Shown here piece after piece: positions 22,138 through 30,620 of a DNA stretch of 45,044 nt (its first letter is position 1; every line of letters begins with the position of its first letter). Both the position numbers and the translations under genes were made by a program. The notes under the pieces are model-generated. The model saw only the letters and a program-made list of their open reading frames with translations. It was not told the DNA's origin and searched no databases. The DNA lies in assembly GCA_028708865.1 (NCBI GenBank), contig JAQVYA010000007.1, positions 1 through 45,044 of the forward strand, in the 5' to 3' direction. The stretch comes from Desulfovibrio sp. GTDB taxonomy: Bacteria > Desulfobacterota > Desulfovibrionia > Desulfovibrionales > Desulfovibrionaceae.

Positions 22138-23316
22138 TCAGAAGAGTTCGCCGGTGCGCGGATTCCAGAAGGGCACAAGCTGGCCCTCAATGACCTTAAA
22201 GACCACATAGTCAGATCCGGAATCCCCGTTGGGTTGGAACTTGACTCGCTTGGACGCGCCCTGGAAATCCAGCTCCATCATGGCGGCCCGCACCTTGGCG
22301 GGGTCCGTAGAGCCTGCGGCCCGGATGGCGTTGAACAGGCTCATGGCCGAATCGTAGGCATACGCGGAATACGCCCCCACCTGGCCGTACTTGGCGTTGG
22401 CCTCCTGGAACACCTTGTAGGTGTCCGTGGAAGTGTCGGTATAGCCGAAGGTCAGGCAGGCACCTTCCGACGCTTCCTTGGCGATTTCGATGAGCTGCGG
22501 ATGGAACACCGCATCCTGGCCCATGCACTGAGCCTCGATGCCCATGCGCTTGGCCTGCAAAAGCATGAGCGCGCCCGTGGCCGAGTTCTGAAGCGAGATG
22601 TAGAAGACATCCGGATTGGCCTGGCGCACTTTGGTCAGCACGGCGGAATAGTCCTTGTCACCCTGGTTCACGTGATCATGCGCCAAAACCTGGATGCCCA
22701 CCTTTTCGCAATTCATGGACACTTCCTCGGCCAGCCCTTGGGAATAGGTGGTCTTGTCGTCCACGATGAAGATGGTCTTGGCGTCCAGGTAATCGGTCAT
22801 GAACTTGACCGCGGCCGGAGCCTGGTGGTCGTCACGCCCGCAGATGCGGAACATGTATTGAAGGCCGCGTTCCGTAACCTTGGGGCTGGTGGAACCGGGA
22901 GTGATGGTGAAGATGCCTTCCGGGTCCAAAGTGGCCGAGGCCGGAATGGTGGAGCTGGAGCAATACGCGCCCACCACGCCGACCACTTCCTCGGAAATGA
23001 GTTTGTTGGCGGCGGCCACGGCCTGTTTGGGATCGCAGGCCGTGTCCTCGGCAAACAGCCTGATGTCGCTGAATCCTTCGATGCCGCCCTGGGCCATGAC
23101 CACGTCGATGGCCGCGCGCACACCGTTGGCGATGTCGTTGCCGTCCGCGGAATACGGACCGGTCAGGGGGCTGATGGAACCGATCTTAAGCACGGGCAGG
23201 GCCTGTTCGGCCCCTGCGGTTTCTTCGGCTTTGTTCTCCTCTCCGCCGCAGCCCGCGAGCAGCAGTCCGGAAAGAAGCAAACCGAACAGCGCAAGCAGTG
23301 AAATTCGTTTCATCAA
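22138..23316 (-). CDS. Branched-chain amino acid ABC transporter substrate-binding lipoprotein
   Basis: Signal peptide with lipobox 'LLLAGC'; 'KIGSISPLTGPYSADGNDIANGVRAAID' Leu/Ile/Val-binding fold (livJ/livK family). Confidence 0.93.
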   Translation of the reverse strand: MMKRISLLALFGLLLSGLLLAGCGGEENKAEETAGAEQALPVLKIGSISPLTGPYSADGNDIANGVRAAIDVVMAQGGIEGFSDIRLFAEDTACDPKQAVAAANKLISEEVVGVVGAYCSSSTIPASATLDPEGIFTITPGSTSPKVTERGLQYMFRICGRDDHQAPAAVKFMTDYLDAKTIFIVDDKTTYSQGLAEEVSMNCEKVGIQVLAHDHVNQGDKDYSAVLTKVRQANPDVFYISLQNSATGALMLLQAKRMGIEAQCMGQDAVFHPQLIEIAKEASEGACLTFGYTDTSTDTYKVFQEANAKYGQVGAYSAYAYDSAMSLFNAIRAAGSTDPAKVRAAMMELDFQGASKRVKFQPNGDSGSDYVVFKVIEGQLVPFWNPRTGELF

Positions 23317-23336
23317 TACAACCTCCTCATGATTGG

Positions 23337-24092
23337 TTACTGGCCCAGATAGGCCTCAATGACCTTGGGGTCGCGCTGAACATCCTCAGGCCGCCCGCTG
23401 GCGATGAGCTGGCCATAGTCCATGACCACGATACGATGGCACACACCCATGACCACCTTCATATCGTGCTCCACCAGCAGAACATTGATGCCCTGCTCCG
23501 CAATGCGCTCGATGACGCGCATGAGCTCGGCGCTCTCCACGGGATTCAATCCGGCGGCGGGTTCGTCGAGCAGGATGGTCTGCGGATCAGAGGCCAAAGC
23601 CCGGGCGATCTCCAGGTGCCGTTGCCTGCCGTACGGAAGGTTGCGGGCCGCCTCGTCGGCTTTATCCTCCATGCCCATGAAGCGCAGGGCCCGCATGGCC
23701 CGCTCGTGAATTTCCCGCTCTTCGCGGCGTTGGGCAGCGGTGCGCAACACCGCCCCCACCACGCTCCCGGCCGTGCGGCAATGCTGAGCCACCATGCAGT
23801 TCTCCACCGCAGTCATGGCCGTAAACAACCGGATATTTTGAAATGTTCTGGCAATCCCTGCCTTGAGAATCTGATGGGGCCGTTTGCCGATCAAGCTTTC
23901 ACCATTGTAGGCGACCCGGCCTGAAGACGGGCGGTACACCCCGGTAATCACGTTGAAGATGGTGGTCTTGCCCGCTCCGTTCGGCCCGATGAGGCCGAGA
24001 ATCTCTCCGCCGCCAAGCTCGAAGGAAACACCTGATAAGGCCTGCACACCGCCAAAATGAATGCTTACGTCGTCAAGTTTGAGAATAGCCAT
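23337..24092 (-). CDS. livG: Branched-chain amino acid ABC transporter ATP-binding protein LivG
   Basis: '[21 protein letters not shown]', '[12 protein letters not shown]', '[27 protein letters not shown]'; ATG at 24092 ([15 protein letters not shown]). Confidence 0.94.
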   Translation of the reverse strand: MAILKLDDVSIHFGGVQALSGVSFELGGGEILGLIGPNGAGKTTIFNVITGVYRPSSGRVAYNGESLIGKRPHQILKAGIARTFQNIRLFTAMTAVENCMVAQHCRTAGSVVGAVLRTAAQRREEREIHERAMRALRFMGMEDKADEAARNLPYGRQRHLEIARALASDPQTILLDEPAAGLNPVESAELMRVIERIAEQGINVLLVEHDMKVVMGVCHRIVVMDYGQLIASGRPEDVQRDPKVIEAYLGQ

Positions 24093-24171
24093 AGTGCCTG
24101 TTGTATAAACGCATTTGAGAAACATTCCAAGCGTTTTTTTGGAAAACAGTGGTCAATTTCGAATTTTTGTC

Positions 24172-24200
24172 TTGACATTACTGCTTTCATCGAATTAAAT
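24172..24200 (+). promoter_or_regulatory. Candidate sigma70-type promoter for the lrp-family gene
   Basis: TTGACA (24172-24177), 17-nt spacer, TTAAAT (24195-24200). Confidence 0.45.
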
Positions 24201-24283
24201 TCTGTATCATTTAAAAAAACAGAAGATTCAACAAATCAAAGTTGAATTGTGAGAATTTTACATTATTGGAAGATACACATAGA

Positions 24284-24298
24284 AAGAATTTTATTCTG
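24284..24298 (+). promoter_or_regulatory. Candidate Lrp-type operator
   Basis: AAGAATTTTATTCTG matches 13 of 15 positions of the E. coli Lrp consensus YAGHAWATTWTDCTR (recalled from memory); contains the palindrome AGAAT-TTT-ATTCT. Confidence 0.4.
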
Positions 24299-24317
24299 TT
24301 TCTCTAAAGGAAAAAGA

Positions 24318-24773
24318 ATGATCGACAAGTCTAATAAAAAAATCTTGAACATTCTCCAGAAAAATGCACGTACAACCAACGCCGACATTGCCAGAAACAT
24401 CGGCAAAGCCCCGTCGGCCGTGCTGGAACGAATCAGAAAACTGGAGATGAACGGTGTTATTCAAGGGTATGAAGCACGCGTTGATCCTTTGGCAGCCGGG
24501 CTGGGCCTGACCTCGTTCACCCTCGTGAGCGTGGAGGAAGAGGTGGGCTCCACATCCACCGGGGAATTGCTGGCGTCCATTCCCGGCGTTCTGGAAGTGC
24601 ACTACTGTGCGGGGCAGGATTCCTATCTTGTCAAAATCCGCGTGCAGGACACGGAAAAGCTCGCTGAAATGCTCGCCAAGATCGGCCGCATCCCCACCGT
24701 GAAAAACACCAAGTCCACCATCGTGCTCCGCACGGTGAAGGAAAGCAGCAACCTACCAATCGACGAAGAATAA
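24318..24773 (+). CDS. AsnC/Lrp family transcriptional regulator
   Basis: 'DKSNKKILNILQKNARTTNADIARNIGKAPSAVLERIRKLEMNGVIQGYEARVDPLAAGLGLTSFTLV' plus RAM/ActR-type C-terminal domain; ATG 24318. Confidence 0.92.
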   Translation: MIDKSNKKILNILQKNARTTNADIARNIGKAPSAVLERIRKLEMNGVIQGYEARVDPLAAGLGLTSFTLVSVEEEVGSTSTGELLASIPGVLEVHYCAGQDSYLVKIRVQDTEKLAEMLAKIGRIPTVKNTKSTIVLRTVKESSNLPIDEE

Positions 24774-24797
24774 CCTTATTCACAGGAGGTCCGCACC

Positions 24798-27700
24798 ATG
24801 AACCAGTCCACACTGGAAACCGACATCAAAGCCACAGGCAGGGCATTCTTCGACAGCATCCGGGGCGAGGCGCCCTCGGTCTTCAACAAAGGATTCTGGA
24901 CCGGCAAGGTCATGGACTGGGCCATGAAGAACGAGGATTTCAAGGTCCAACTCTTCCGTTTCGTGGACGTGCTGCCCTACCTCAACAGCAGCGACAACCT
25001 CACCCGGCACATCGAAGAATATTTCAGCGGCGAGGACGCGGACATCCCGGCCGTGCTCAAGTGGGGCGCAGGCAAGTCCACCGGCCTCATCGGCAACCTC
25101 GCGGGCAAGATGATGGGCAAGGCCATTCGTTCCAACATCGAAGGCATGGGCCGGCAATTCATCGTGGGCCAAAACACCAAGGAAGCCCTCAAAGGGCTGA
25201 AGAAACTTCGTAAGGACGATTTTGCCTTTACCGTGGATTTGCTGGGGGAAGCCACGGTGTCCGAGGAGGAATCCGAAGCCTACATGAACGGCTACCTGGA
25301 GCTGCTGGACGCCGTGGCCCGGGAGCAGGCGGCCTGGCCCGCCCTGGGAGGACAGGGAGACCTGGACTGGGGTTATGCACCCAAGGTCAATGTATCGGTC
25401 AAGCCTTCGGCCCTTTACTCCCAATCCAAACCTGTGGACGTGGAAGGATCGGTACAGGGCATCCTGGCCCGGCTCAAGCCCATCTACCGCAAGGTCATCG
25501 CAATGCAGGGCTTCCTGTGCATTGATATGGAAGCGCTCAAATACAAGGAAATGACCCTGGAGTTGTTCAAGCGGCTGCGCACGGACCCGGAATTCGTGAA
25601 CTACCCGCACCTTTCCATCGTACTCCAGGCCTACCTCAAAGACACGGACCAGGACCTGGACGAACTCATTGCCTGGGCCCGTAAAAACAACCTGCCCATC
25701 GGCATCCGGCTGGTCAAGGGAGCCTATTGGGACGAGGAAACCGTCATTGCGCTGCAAAACGGCTGGCCAGTTCCCGTGTGGACCAACAAGGCCGAGTCGG
25801 ACATGGCGCACGAACGCAACTCAAAGAAAATTCTTGAAAACAGCGACCTGATCTACTTTCAATGCGGCTCGCACAACGTGCGCACCATCAGCTACGTCTA
25901 CGAGACAGCCAAGGCCCTGGGCGTGCCTGAGGACCGCTATGAATTCCAGGTCCTCTACGGCATGGCCGAACCCGTGCGCAAGGGACTGCAAAATGTGGCC
26001 AAACGCGTTCGGCTATACTGCCCCTATGGCGAGTTGATCCCGGGCATGGCCTATCTGGTCCGCCGACTGCTGGAAAACACGGCCAACGAATCCTTCCTGC
26101 GACAATCTTTTGCCGAAGGCGAAGAAGTGGACCGTCTCTTGGAAAATCCCGAGGAAACCCTGAAAAGGGAACTGGCCGCCAAGTGCGTTCCTGCGGAATC
26201 CCCTCAGGAGGGCCTGGACAGCCCCTTCCGCAACGACGAGATGATCGACTTCACCATCCCGGGCAAGCGGCACGCCTTCCCGGAAGCCATTGCCAAAGTG
26301 CGCGCCCAAAAAGGGAAAACATATCCTCTCTATATTGGCGGCAAGGACGTGGAGACCGAAAAGCGCATCGAATCGCGCAACCCTGCCGATCCCGACGAGA
26401 TGCTCGGACAGATTTGCCAGGCAGGCCAGACCGAAATCGATCAGGCCATTGCCGCGGCCGATGGCGCCTTGCCCGCCTGGCGGGATACCGAACCCCGCGA
26501 ACGCGCCCGGGTGATCCTTCGCGCCGCCGAGATCATGCGGCGCCGTCAATTCGAACTTTCCGCCTGGCAGATACTGGAAGTGGGCAAACAGTGGGATCAG
26601 GCCTACCACGACGTGGGCGAAGCCATCGACTTCCTGGAGTACTATGCCCGTGAAATGGTCCGGCTGGGCAAGCCGCGCCGCATGGGCCGCGCCCCGGGCG
26701 AGCACAATCTGCTCTTCTATCAGCCCAAGGGGATCGCCGCAGTCATCTCACCCTGGAACTTCCCGCTGGCCATTTCCGCGGGCATGGTTTCGGCCAATAT
26801 CGTGGTCGGCAACCCCGTGATCTACAAACCGTCCAACCTCGCCCCCCTTATCGGCTACGGACTGGTGGAAATCTTCCGCGAAGCCGGGCTGCCCGATGGA
26901 GTGTTCAACTATTGTCCCGGATCCAGCCGCGATATGGGCGACTATCTTGTGGAGCATCCCAAGGTAGCGGTCATCTCCTTTACCGGTTCCGAGGCCGTGG
27001 GCCTGCGCATCCAAGAAAAAGCCGCCAAGGTGCATCCCGGCCAGACCCACTGCAAACGGGTGGTGGCGGAAATGGGCGGGAAAAACGCCATTATTGTGGA
27101 CGACGACGCGGATCTGGACCTGGCCGTCATTCACATTCTCTACTCCGCCTTTGGCTTCCAGGGGCAAAAATGCTCGGCCTGTTCACGGGTCATCGTGGTG
27201 GACGACATTTATGATCGCTTTGTGGAGCGGCTGACCAAGGCGGCCCAGTGCCTGAAAATCGGCCCCTCCGAAGACCCCGCCAACTACATGGGGCCCGTGG
27301 TGGACCCGGCCGCCCAAAAGAAAATCCTGGAATACATCGATCTGGCCGACCAGGAAGGCACCATCCTGGTCCAACGGGACGTGCCCGAAAAAGGCTGCTA
27401 CGTTCCCCTGACCATTGTGGCCGACATTGAGCCGCACCACCGCATCGCCCAAGAGGAAATCTTCGGTCCCGTGCTGGCGGTCATGCGGGCCAAGGACTTT
27501 GATCAAGCCATTGAATGGGCCAATTCCACCCGTTTTGCCCTGACAGGCGGCGTATTCTCCCGCAGTCCCAAACACCTGGAACAGGCCCGACGCGAATTCC
27601 GGGTGGGCAACCTCTACTTGAACCGTAACAACACCGGTGCATTGGTGGAGCGCCAGCCCTTTGGCGGATTCAAAATGTCCGGAGTGGGGTCCAAGACCGG

Positions 27701-27803
27701 CGGCCCGGACTATCTGATTCAACTCATGGATCCTCGCTGCGTCACGGAAAACACCATGCGCCGGGGCTTCACCCCCATTGAGGAAGGGGAAATCTGGGTC
27801 TGA
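24798..27803 (+). CDS. putA: Bifunctional proline dehydrogenase / L-glutamate gamma-semialdehyde dehydrogenase, PutA-like without a DNA-binding domain
   Basis: PRODH motif 'GIRLVKGAYWDEE'; ALDH motifs 'ISPWNFPLAISAGM', 'ISFTGSEAVG', 'GQKCSACSRVIVV'; ~1000 aa. Confidence 0.92.
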   Translation: MNQSTLETDIKATGRAFFDSIRGEAPSVFNKGFWTGKVMDWAMKNEDFKVQLFRFVDVLPYLNSSDNLTRHIEEYFSGEDADIPAVLKWGAGKSTGLIGNLAGKMMGKAIRSNIEGMGRQFIVGQNTKEALKGLKKLRKDDFAFTVDLLGEATVSEEESEAYMNGYLELLDAVAREQAAWPALGGQGDLDWGYAPKVNVSVKPSALYSQSKPVDVEGSVQGILARLKPIYRKVIAMQGFLCIDMEALKYKEMTLELFKRLRTDPEFVNYPHLSIVLQAYLKDTDQDLDELIAWARKNNLPIGIRLVKGAYWDEETVIALQNGWPVPVWTNKAESDMAHERNSKKILENSDLIYFQCGSHNVRTISYVYETAKALGVPEDRYEFQVLYGMAEPVRKGLQNVAKRVRLYCPYGELIPGMAYLVRRLLENTANESFLRQSFAEGEEVDRLLENPEETLKRELAAKCVPAESPQEGLDSPFRNDEMIDFTIPGKRHAFPEAIAKVRAQKGKTYPLYIGGKDVETEKRIESRNPADPDEMLGQICQAGQTEIDQAIAAADGALPAWRDTEPRERARVILRAAEIMRRRQFELSAWQILEVGKQWDQAYHDVGEAIDFLEYYAREMVRLGKPRRMGRAPGEHNLLFYQPKGIAAVISPWNFPLAISAGMVSANIVVGNPVIYKPSNLAPLIGYGLVEIFREAGLPDGVFNYCPGSSRDMGDYLVEHPKVAVISFTGSEAVGLRIQEKAAKVHPGQTHCKRVVAEMGGKNAIIVDDDADLDLAVIHILYSAFGFQGQKCSACSRVIVVDDIYDRFVERLTKAAQCLKIGPSEDPANYMGPVVDPAAQKKILEYIDLADQEGTILVQRDVPEKGCYVPLTIVADIEPHHRIAQEEIFGPVLAVMRAKDFDQAIEWANSTRFALTGGVFSRSPKHLEQARREFRVGNLYLNRNNTGALVERQPFGGFKMSGVGSKTGGPDYLIQLMDPRCVTENTMRRGFTPIEEGEIWV

Positions 27804-27826
27804 TCCGATCCTCAGTCAACGCCATC

Positions 27827-27865
27827 AAGGCCCCTGTACCGACCAGTCCGGTACAGGGGCCTTTT
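27827..27865 (+). terminator. Intrinsic terminator downstream of putA
   Basis: AAGGCCCCTGTACCG-(ACCAGTC)-CGGTACAGGGGCCTT followed by TT. Confidence 0.8.
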
Positions 27866-27970
27866 GCCAACGGGGAAAACCCGGCGTGCATTGACCCGCT
27901 CCGCCTCGCAGCATATACAAAATAAAATCGTTCCGAATCGTCCACCGCCACAATCCTTTCCGGAGAAAAC

Positions 27971-28618
27971 ATGTCCGACGAGCAGACGTTTGATCCGGCT
28001 TTTGGAAGCCCGCTCCTGCTCCGCCCGGAAGGCGTGGAACAGGATCTGCGGACGTTTTTCATCGGCATGGAACCGCATCAATATGTGATTTGCTCCTTGG
28101 GTAAGGTCCTGGACGATGCGGGAGTGCTCTCGGCCCTACGGGACAAAACGCGCCGAACCCGACTCTTCTACCTCCGGGAAGGCATCATGCGCGGTTTCAC
28201 CGTGCGGATTCTTGGCTTCAAGACAACCCCTTTCCGGCACTTGCTGCTCTCTTTTCCGGAAACTGCGCAGACATTCAACCTGCGCAGCCACGACCGCGTG
28301 GACTGTCATCTTCCGGCCCGCGTGGCCGACGGCGCAAGCGCCGCCCGAGGTATGATCAGCAACATCAGCGCGGGCGGCTGCCGTCTTTCCATGGCGTGTG
28401 CTCCTATGGCCCACCCCTGGCTCCAGGAAGGGGAAAATTATGATCTGGCCATGCAACTGCCCACTCAGGACAACCCCCTGCCCTGCCTTTGCTCCTTGGC
28501 CCTGCGGCAACATGCGGACCACCTGGTCCATCTGGGACTCCGATTTCTGCACTTTGAACCGGAGTACGCCGACCAGGTGACACAATTCATCGAACATGTT
28601 TCAAAATACAGAATCTAA
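27971..28618 (+). CDS. PilZ-domain protein, YcgR-like architecture (paralog 1)
   Basis: RxxxR ('RSHDR') and NxSxxG ('NISAGG') c-di-GMP motifs; N-terminal YcgR-like domain. Confidence 0.8.
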   Translation: MSDEQTFDPAFGSPLLLRPEGVEQDLRTFFIGMEPHQYVICSLGKVLDDAGVLSALRDKTRRTRLFYLREGIMRGFTVRILGFKTTPFRHLLLSFPETAQTFNLRSHDRVDCHLPARVADGASAARGMISNISAGGCRLSMACAPMAHPWLQEGENYDLAMQLPTQDNPLPCLCSLALRQHADHLVHLGLRFLHFEPEYADQVTQFIEHVSKYRI

Positions 28619-28622
28619 GATC

Positions 28623-29336
28623 ATGCCGGAATCCCCCACGCCCACGGAAGGCCGCATTACGGCCTGCCCGGAATTACGCGACCTGCAACTCCAATACGGC
28701 GAGCACATCCTGTTGCGTCCGGCCGGACTGGACTACCGACTGACCACCCATTTCGTGGGCATGGAGCCGCGCAGCTACCTCATCGTCCGGCTCTCATCCC
28801 TGGGCATGGACGCGCACCACGTCTATCCCCACCTCTACAAAGACAACGAGATAAAATTATTCATCGCCAATGAAGGCATGCTCCTGGGCTACCGCAGCGC
28901 CATCTTGGCCTTCAACGCCGCTCCCTACCGGCACCTGTACATTGCCTACCCGAATGAAGGCGAGTCCTTCACTCTCCGCGAACATGACCGCTACCAATGT
29001 CACCTGCCCGCCGTCCTGCAAGGGCAAGGACACAACCTGGCGGGCATGGTCATTGACGTGAGCATGAGCGGATGCCGCGTTTGCCTGGACCCTCCGGAAG
29101 AGGACACCAGCTTTGCCCCGGCCGTCGGCAACCCGACCCGGCTGACCTTTTCCCTACTCAGCCGGGACAATGCAGGCAGCGTGGATTGTGAAGTACGCAA
29201 CGTGGGCCGCGCCAAGGGCAAACTGGTTCTGGGTCTGCGTTTTCTGCGGCTCGGACCGGTCAGTACGGTCCGACTTTCCCAATTCCTGGAGTACCTTTCG
29301 CGCTACCGCCGTACCTCGATCAATTCTCGCCGTTAA
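28623..29336 (+). CDS. PilZ-domain protein, YcgR-like architecture (paralog 2)
   Basis: RxxxR ('REHDR') and DxSxxG ('DVSMSG'); colinear similarity to paralog 1. Confidence 0.8.
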   Translation: MPESPTPTEGRITACPELRDLQLQYGEHILLRPAGLDYRLTTHFVGMEPRSYLIVRLSSLGMDAHHVYPHLYKDNEIKLFIANEGMLLGYRSAILAFNAAPYRHLYIAYPNEGESFTLREHDRYQCHLPAVLQGQGHNLAGMVIDVSMSGCRVCLDPPEEDTSFAPAVGNPTRLTFSLLSRDNAGSVDCEVRNVGRAKGKLVLGLRFLRLGPVSTVRLSQFLEYLSRYRRTSINSRR

Positions 29337-29475
29337 AGCCGCAGGCCCCGCTTCAGAGCCATCCGGTACTACCGAAATGTGAGAGACAACGCGTGTTCAC
29401 AAGTCGGCTGATCATGCATGCGCTAGGCGCGCCCCGGCCGAAAGCATTCGTAACAAATTGGAAATAGGCAGGAAA

Positions 29476-30363
29476 TCAAGTAGGCGTGGACCGGCCCGGC
29501 CGTTGCAAAATCAGTCCCGCCACGATGAGCCCGAGTCCGGCAAAGGTGGAGGGCAGGATGCGCTCTCCCAATAAAAAATGGATGAAAATCAGGGAAAGAA
29601 ACGGGGAAAGAAAAATCAAGTTGCCAACCTTGGCCGTATTCTCAGAATATTTTAACGCCTTAAGCCAAAAGACAAAGGTCACGCCCATTTCAAACACCCC
29701 CACGTAGGCCGCGCCCCAAAAGCCGGCAGGGGTTTGCACTCCGAATCCGTCCGTCAACAGGCAACAGAGGGTCACCAGAGGCATGGCGGCCAAAAAACCC
29801 GTAAACAACGCGGCCACAGGCTCCCGTGTCTCTCGGGTGTTGAAAATCCAATACAAAGCCCATACCACGGTGGAAAGCAAGGCCAACGCCACGCCCCAAG
29901 GGTCGGAAAACCGCATGGACAAGGGATCCCCGTGAGTGGAAATGACCACCACCCCGCTGTAGCTCACCAGCACGGCAGCCCAGTCCTGCCTTGAGATGCG
30001 TTGGCCCAACAGGGGAATGGAAAGCAGGGTCAGGGTAATGGCCCAGGTATAGTTCAGAGGCTGGGCTTCCTGTGCCGGCAAGAGGTCGTAGGCACGGAAT
30101 AAAATCAGATAATACAAAAAGGGATTCAGTACGCCCAGCGCCAAGGACCGGCACCATTCCGCACGAGAGCAGCGCAAGGCCGCTCCGAGCCGTCCCTGCA
30201 TCATCAGAATTCCCCCCAGCGTGAGCGTGGATATCGCCGTGGAGTAAAACAGCAATTGCCCCGGTTCCATGGCGCGCAAAGACAGCTTGAACGCCGTGGC
30301 AACCGTGGACCAAAGCAGCACCGTGGCCAGTCCGAACGCGTAGGCTTTTTTTTGATCGTACAT
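29476..30363 (-). CDS. DMT superfamily (EamA-like) transporter
   Basis: Ten-TM pattern; 'ATVLLWSTVATAFKLSLRAMEPGQLLF' and 'LGERILPSTFAGLGLIVAGLIL'. Confidence 0.88.
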   Translation of the reverse strand: MYDQKKAYAFGLATVLLWSTVATAFKLSLRAMEPGQLLFYSTAISTLTLGGILMMQGRLGAALRCSRAEWCRSLALGVLNPFLYYLILFRAYDLLPAQEAQPLNYTWAITLTLLSIPLLGQRISRQDWAAVLVSYSGVVVISTHGDPLSMRFSDPWGVALALLSTVVWALYWIFNTRETREPVAALFTGFLAAMPLVTLCCLLTDGFGVQTPAGFWGAAYVGVFEMGVTFVFWLKALKYSENTAKVGNLIFLSPFLSLIFIHFLLGERILPSTFAGLGLIVAGLILQRPGRSTPT

Positions 30364-30433
30364 GCGGCCTCCGCGCCGTTATCTACATTATTGTCCGACA
30401 AGAGCAAACCACGCCGAGAAAATGTACAAAAAA

Positions 30434-30491
30434 GCGGGTGCCTGCCCGCAATGTGAACAGGAGAAACCTGTTTTCATTATTGCGGGTTTTT
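30434..30491 (+). promoter_or_regulatory. Candidate attenuator: alternative hairpins, the second terminator-like, in the leader of the peptide ABC operon
   Basis: GCGGG(30434-30438)/CCCGC(30445-30449) competes with CCCGCAAT(30445-30452)/ATTGCGGG(30479-30486); inner stem AACAGG/CCTGTT; TTTTT at 30487-30491. Confidence 0.5.
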
Positions 30492-30540
30492 GGTAACTGA
30501 AGAACACTTAAGCGTAATTGGAGCGCCTGAAAGGCACGGA

Positions 30541-30567
30541 GGGGTGACGCCTGTGTGGGCGTGCCCC
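30541..30567 (+). other. Additional leader hairpin upstream of the peptide ABC operon
   Basis: GGGG-tg-ACGCC-tgtgtg-GGCGT-g-CCCC. Confidence 0.5.
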
Positions 30568-30620
30568 CTAGTTTTATGGATTGGAGAGGCTTTTTTTCAC
30601 ATTCTCTTGGAGGTTAGGAG

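Noticed and set aside
21007-23301. 764-aa plus-strand ORF opposite livM/livH/SBP
   Set aside because: Antisense to three well-supported genes; composition (H, G, D-rich) is a mirror-frame artefact.
24780-25811. 343-aa minus-strand ORF opposite putA
   Set aside because: Mirror frame of the PRODH domain coding region; overlaps the putA RBS and start.
30500-30570. Known riboswitch class in the peptide ABC leader
   Set aside because: By eye I could not match glycine, ykkC/guanidine, c-di-GMP, SAM/SAH or cobalamin consensus elements; reported only as an unclassified structured leader.
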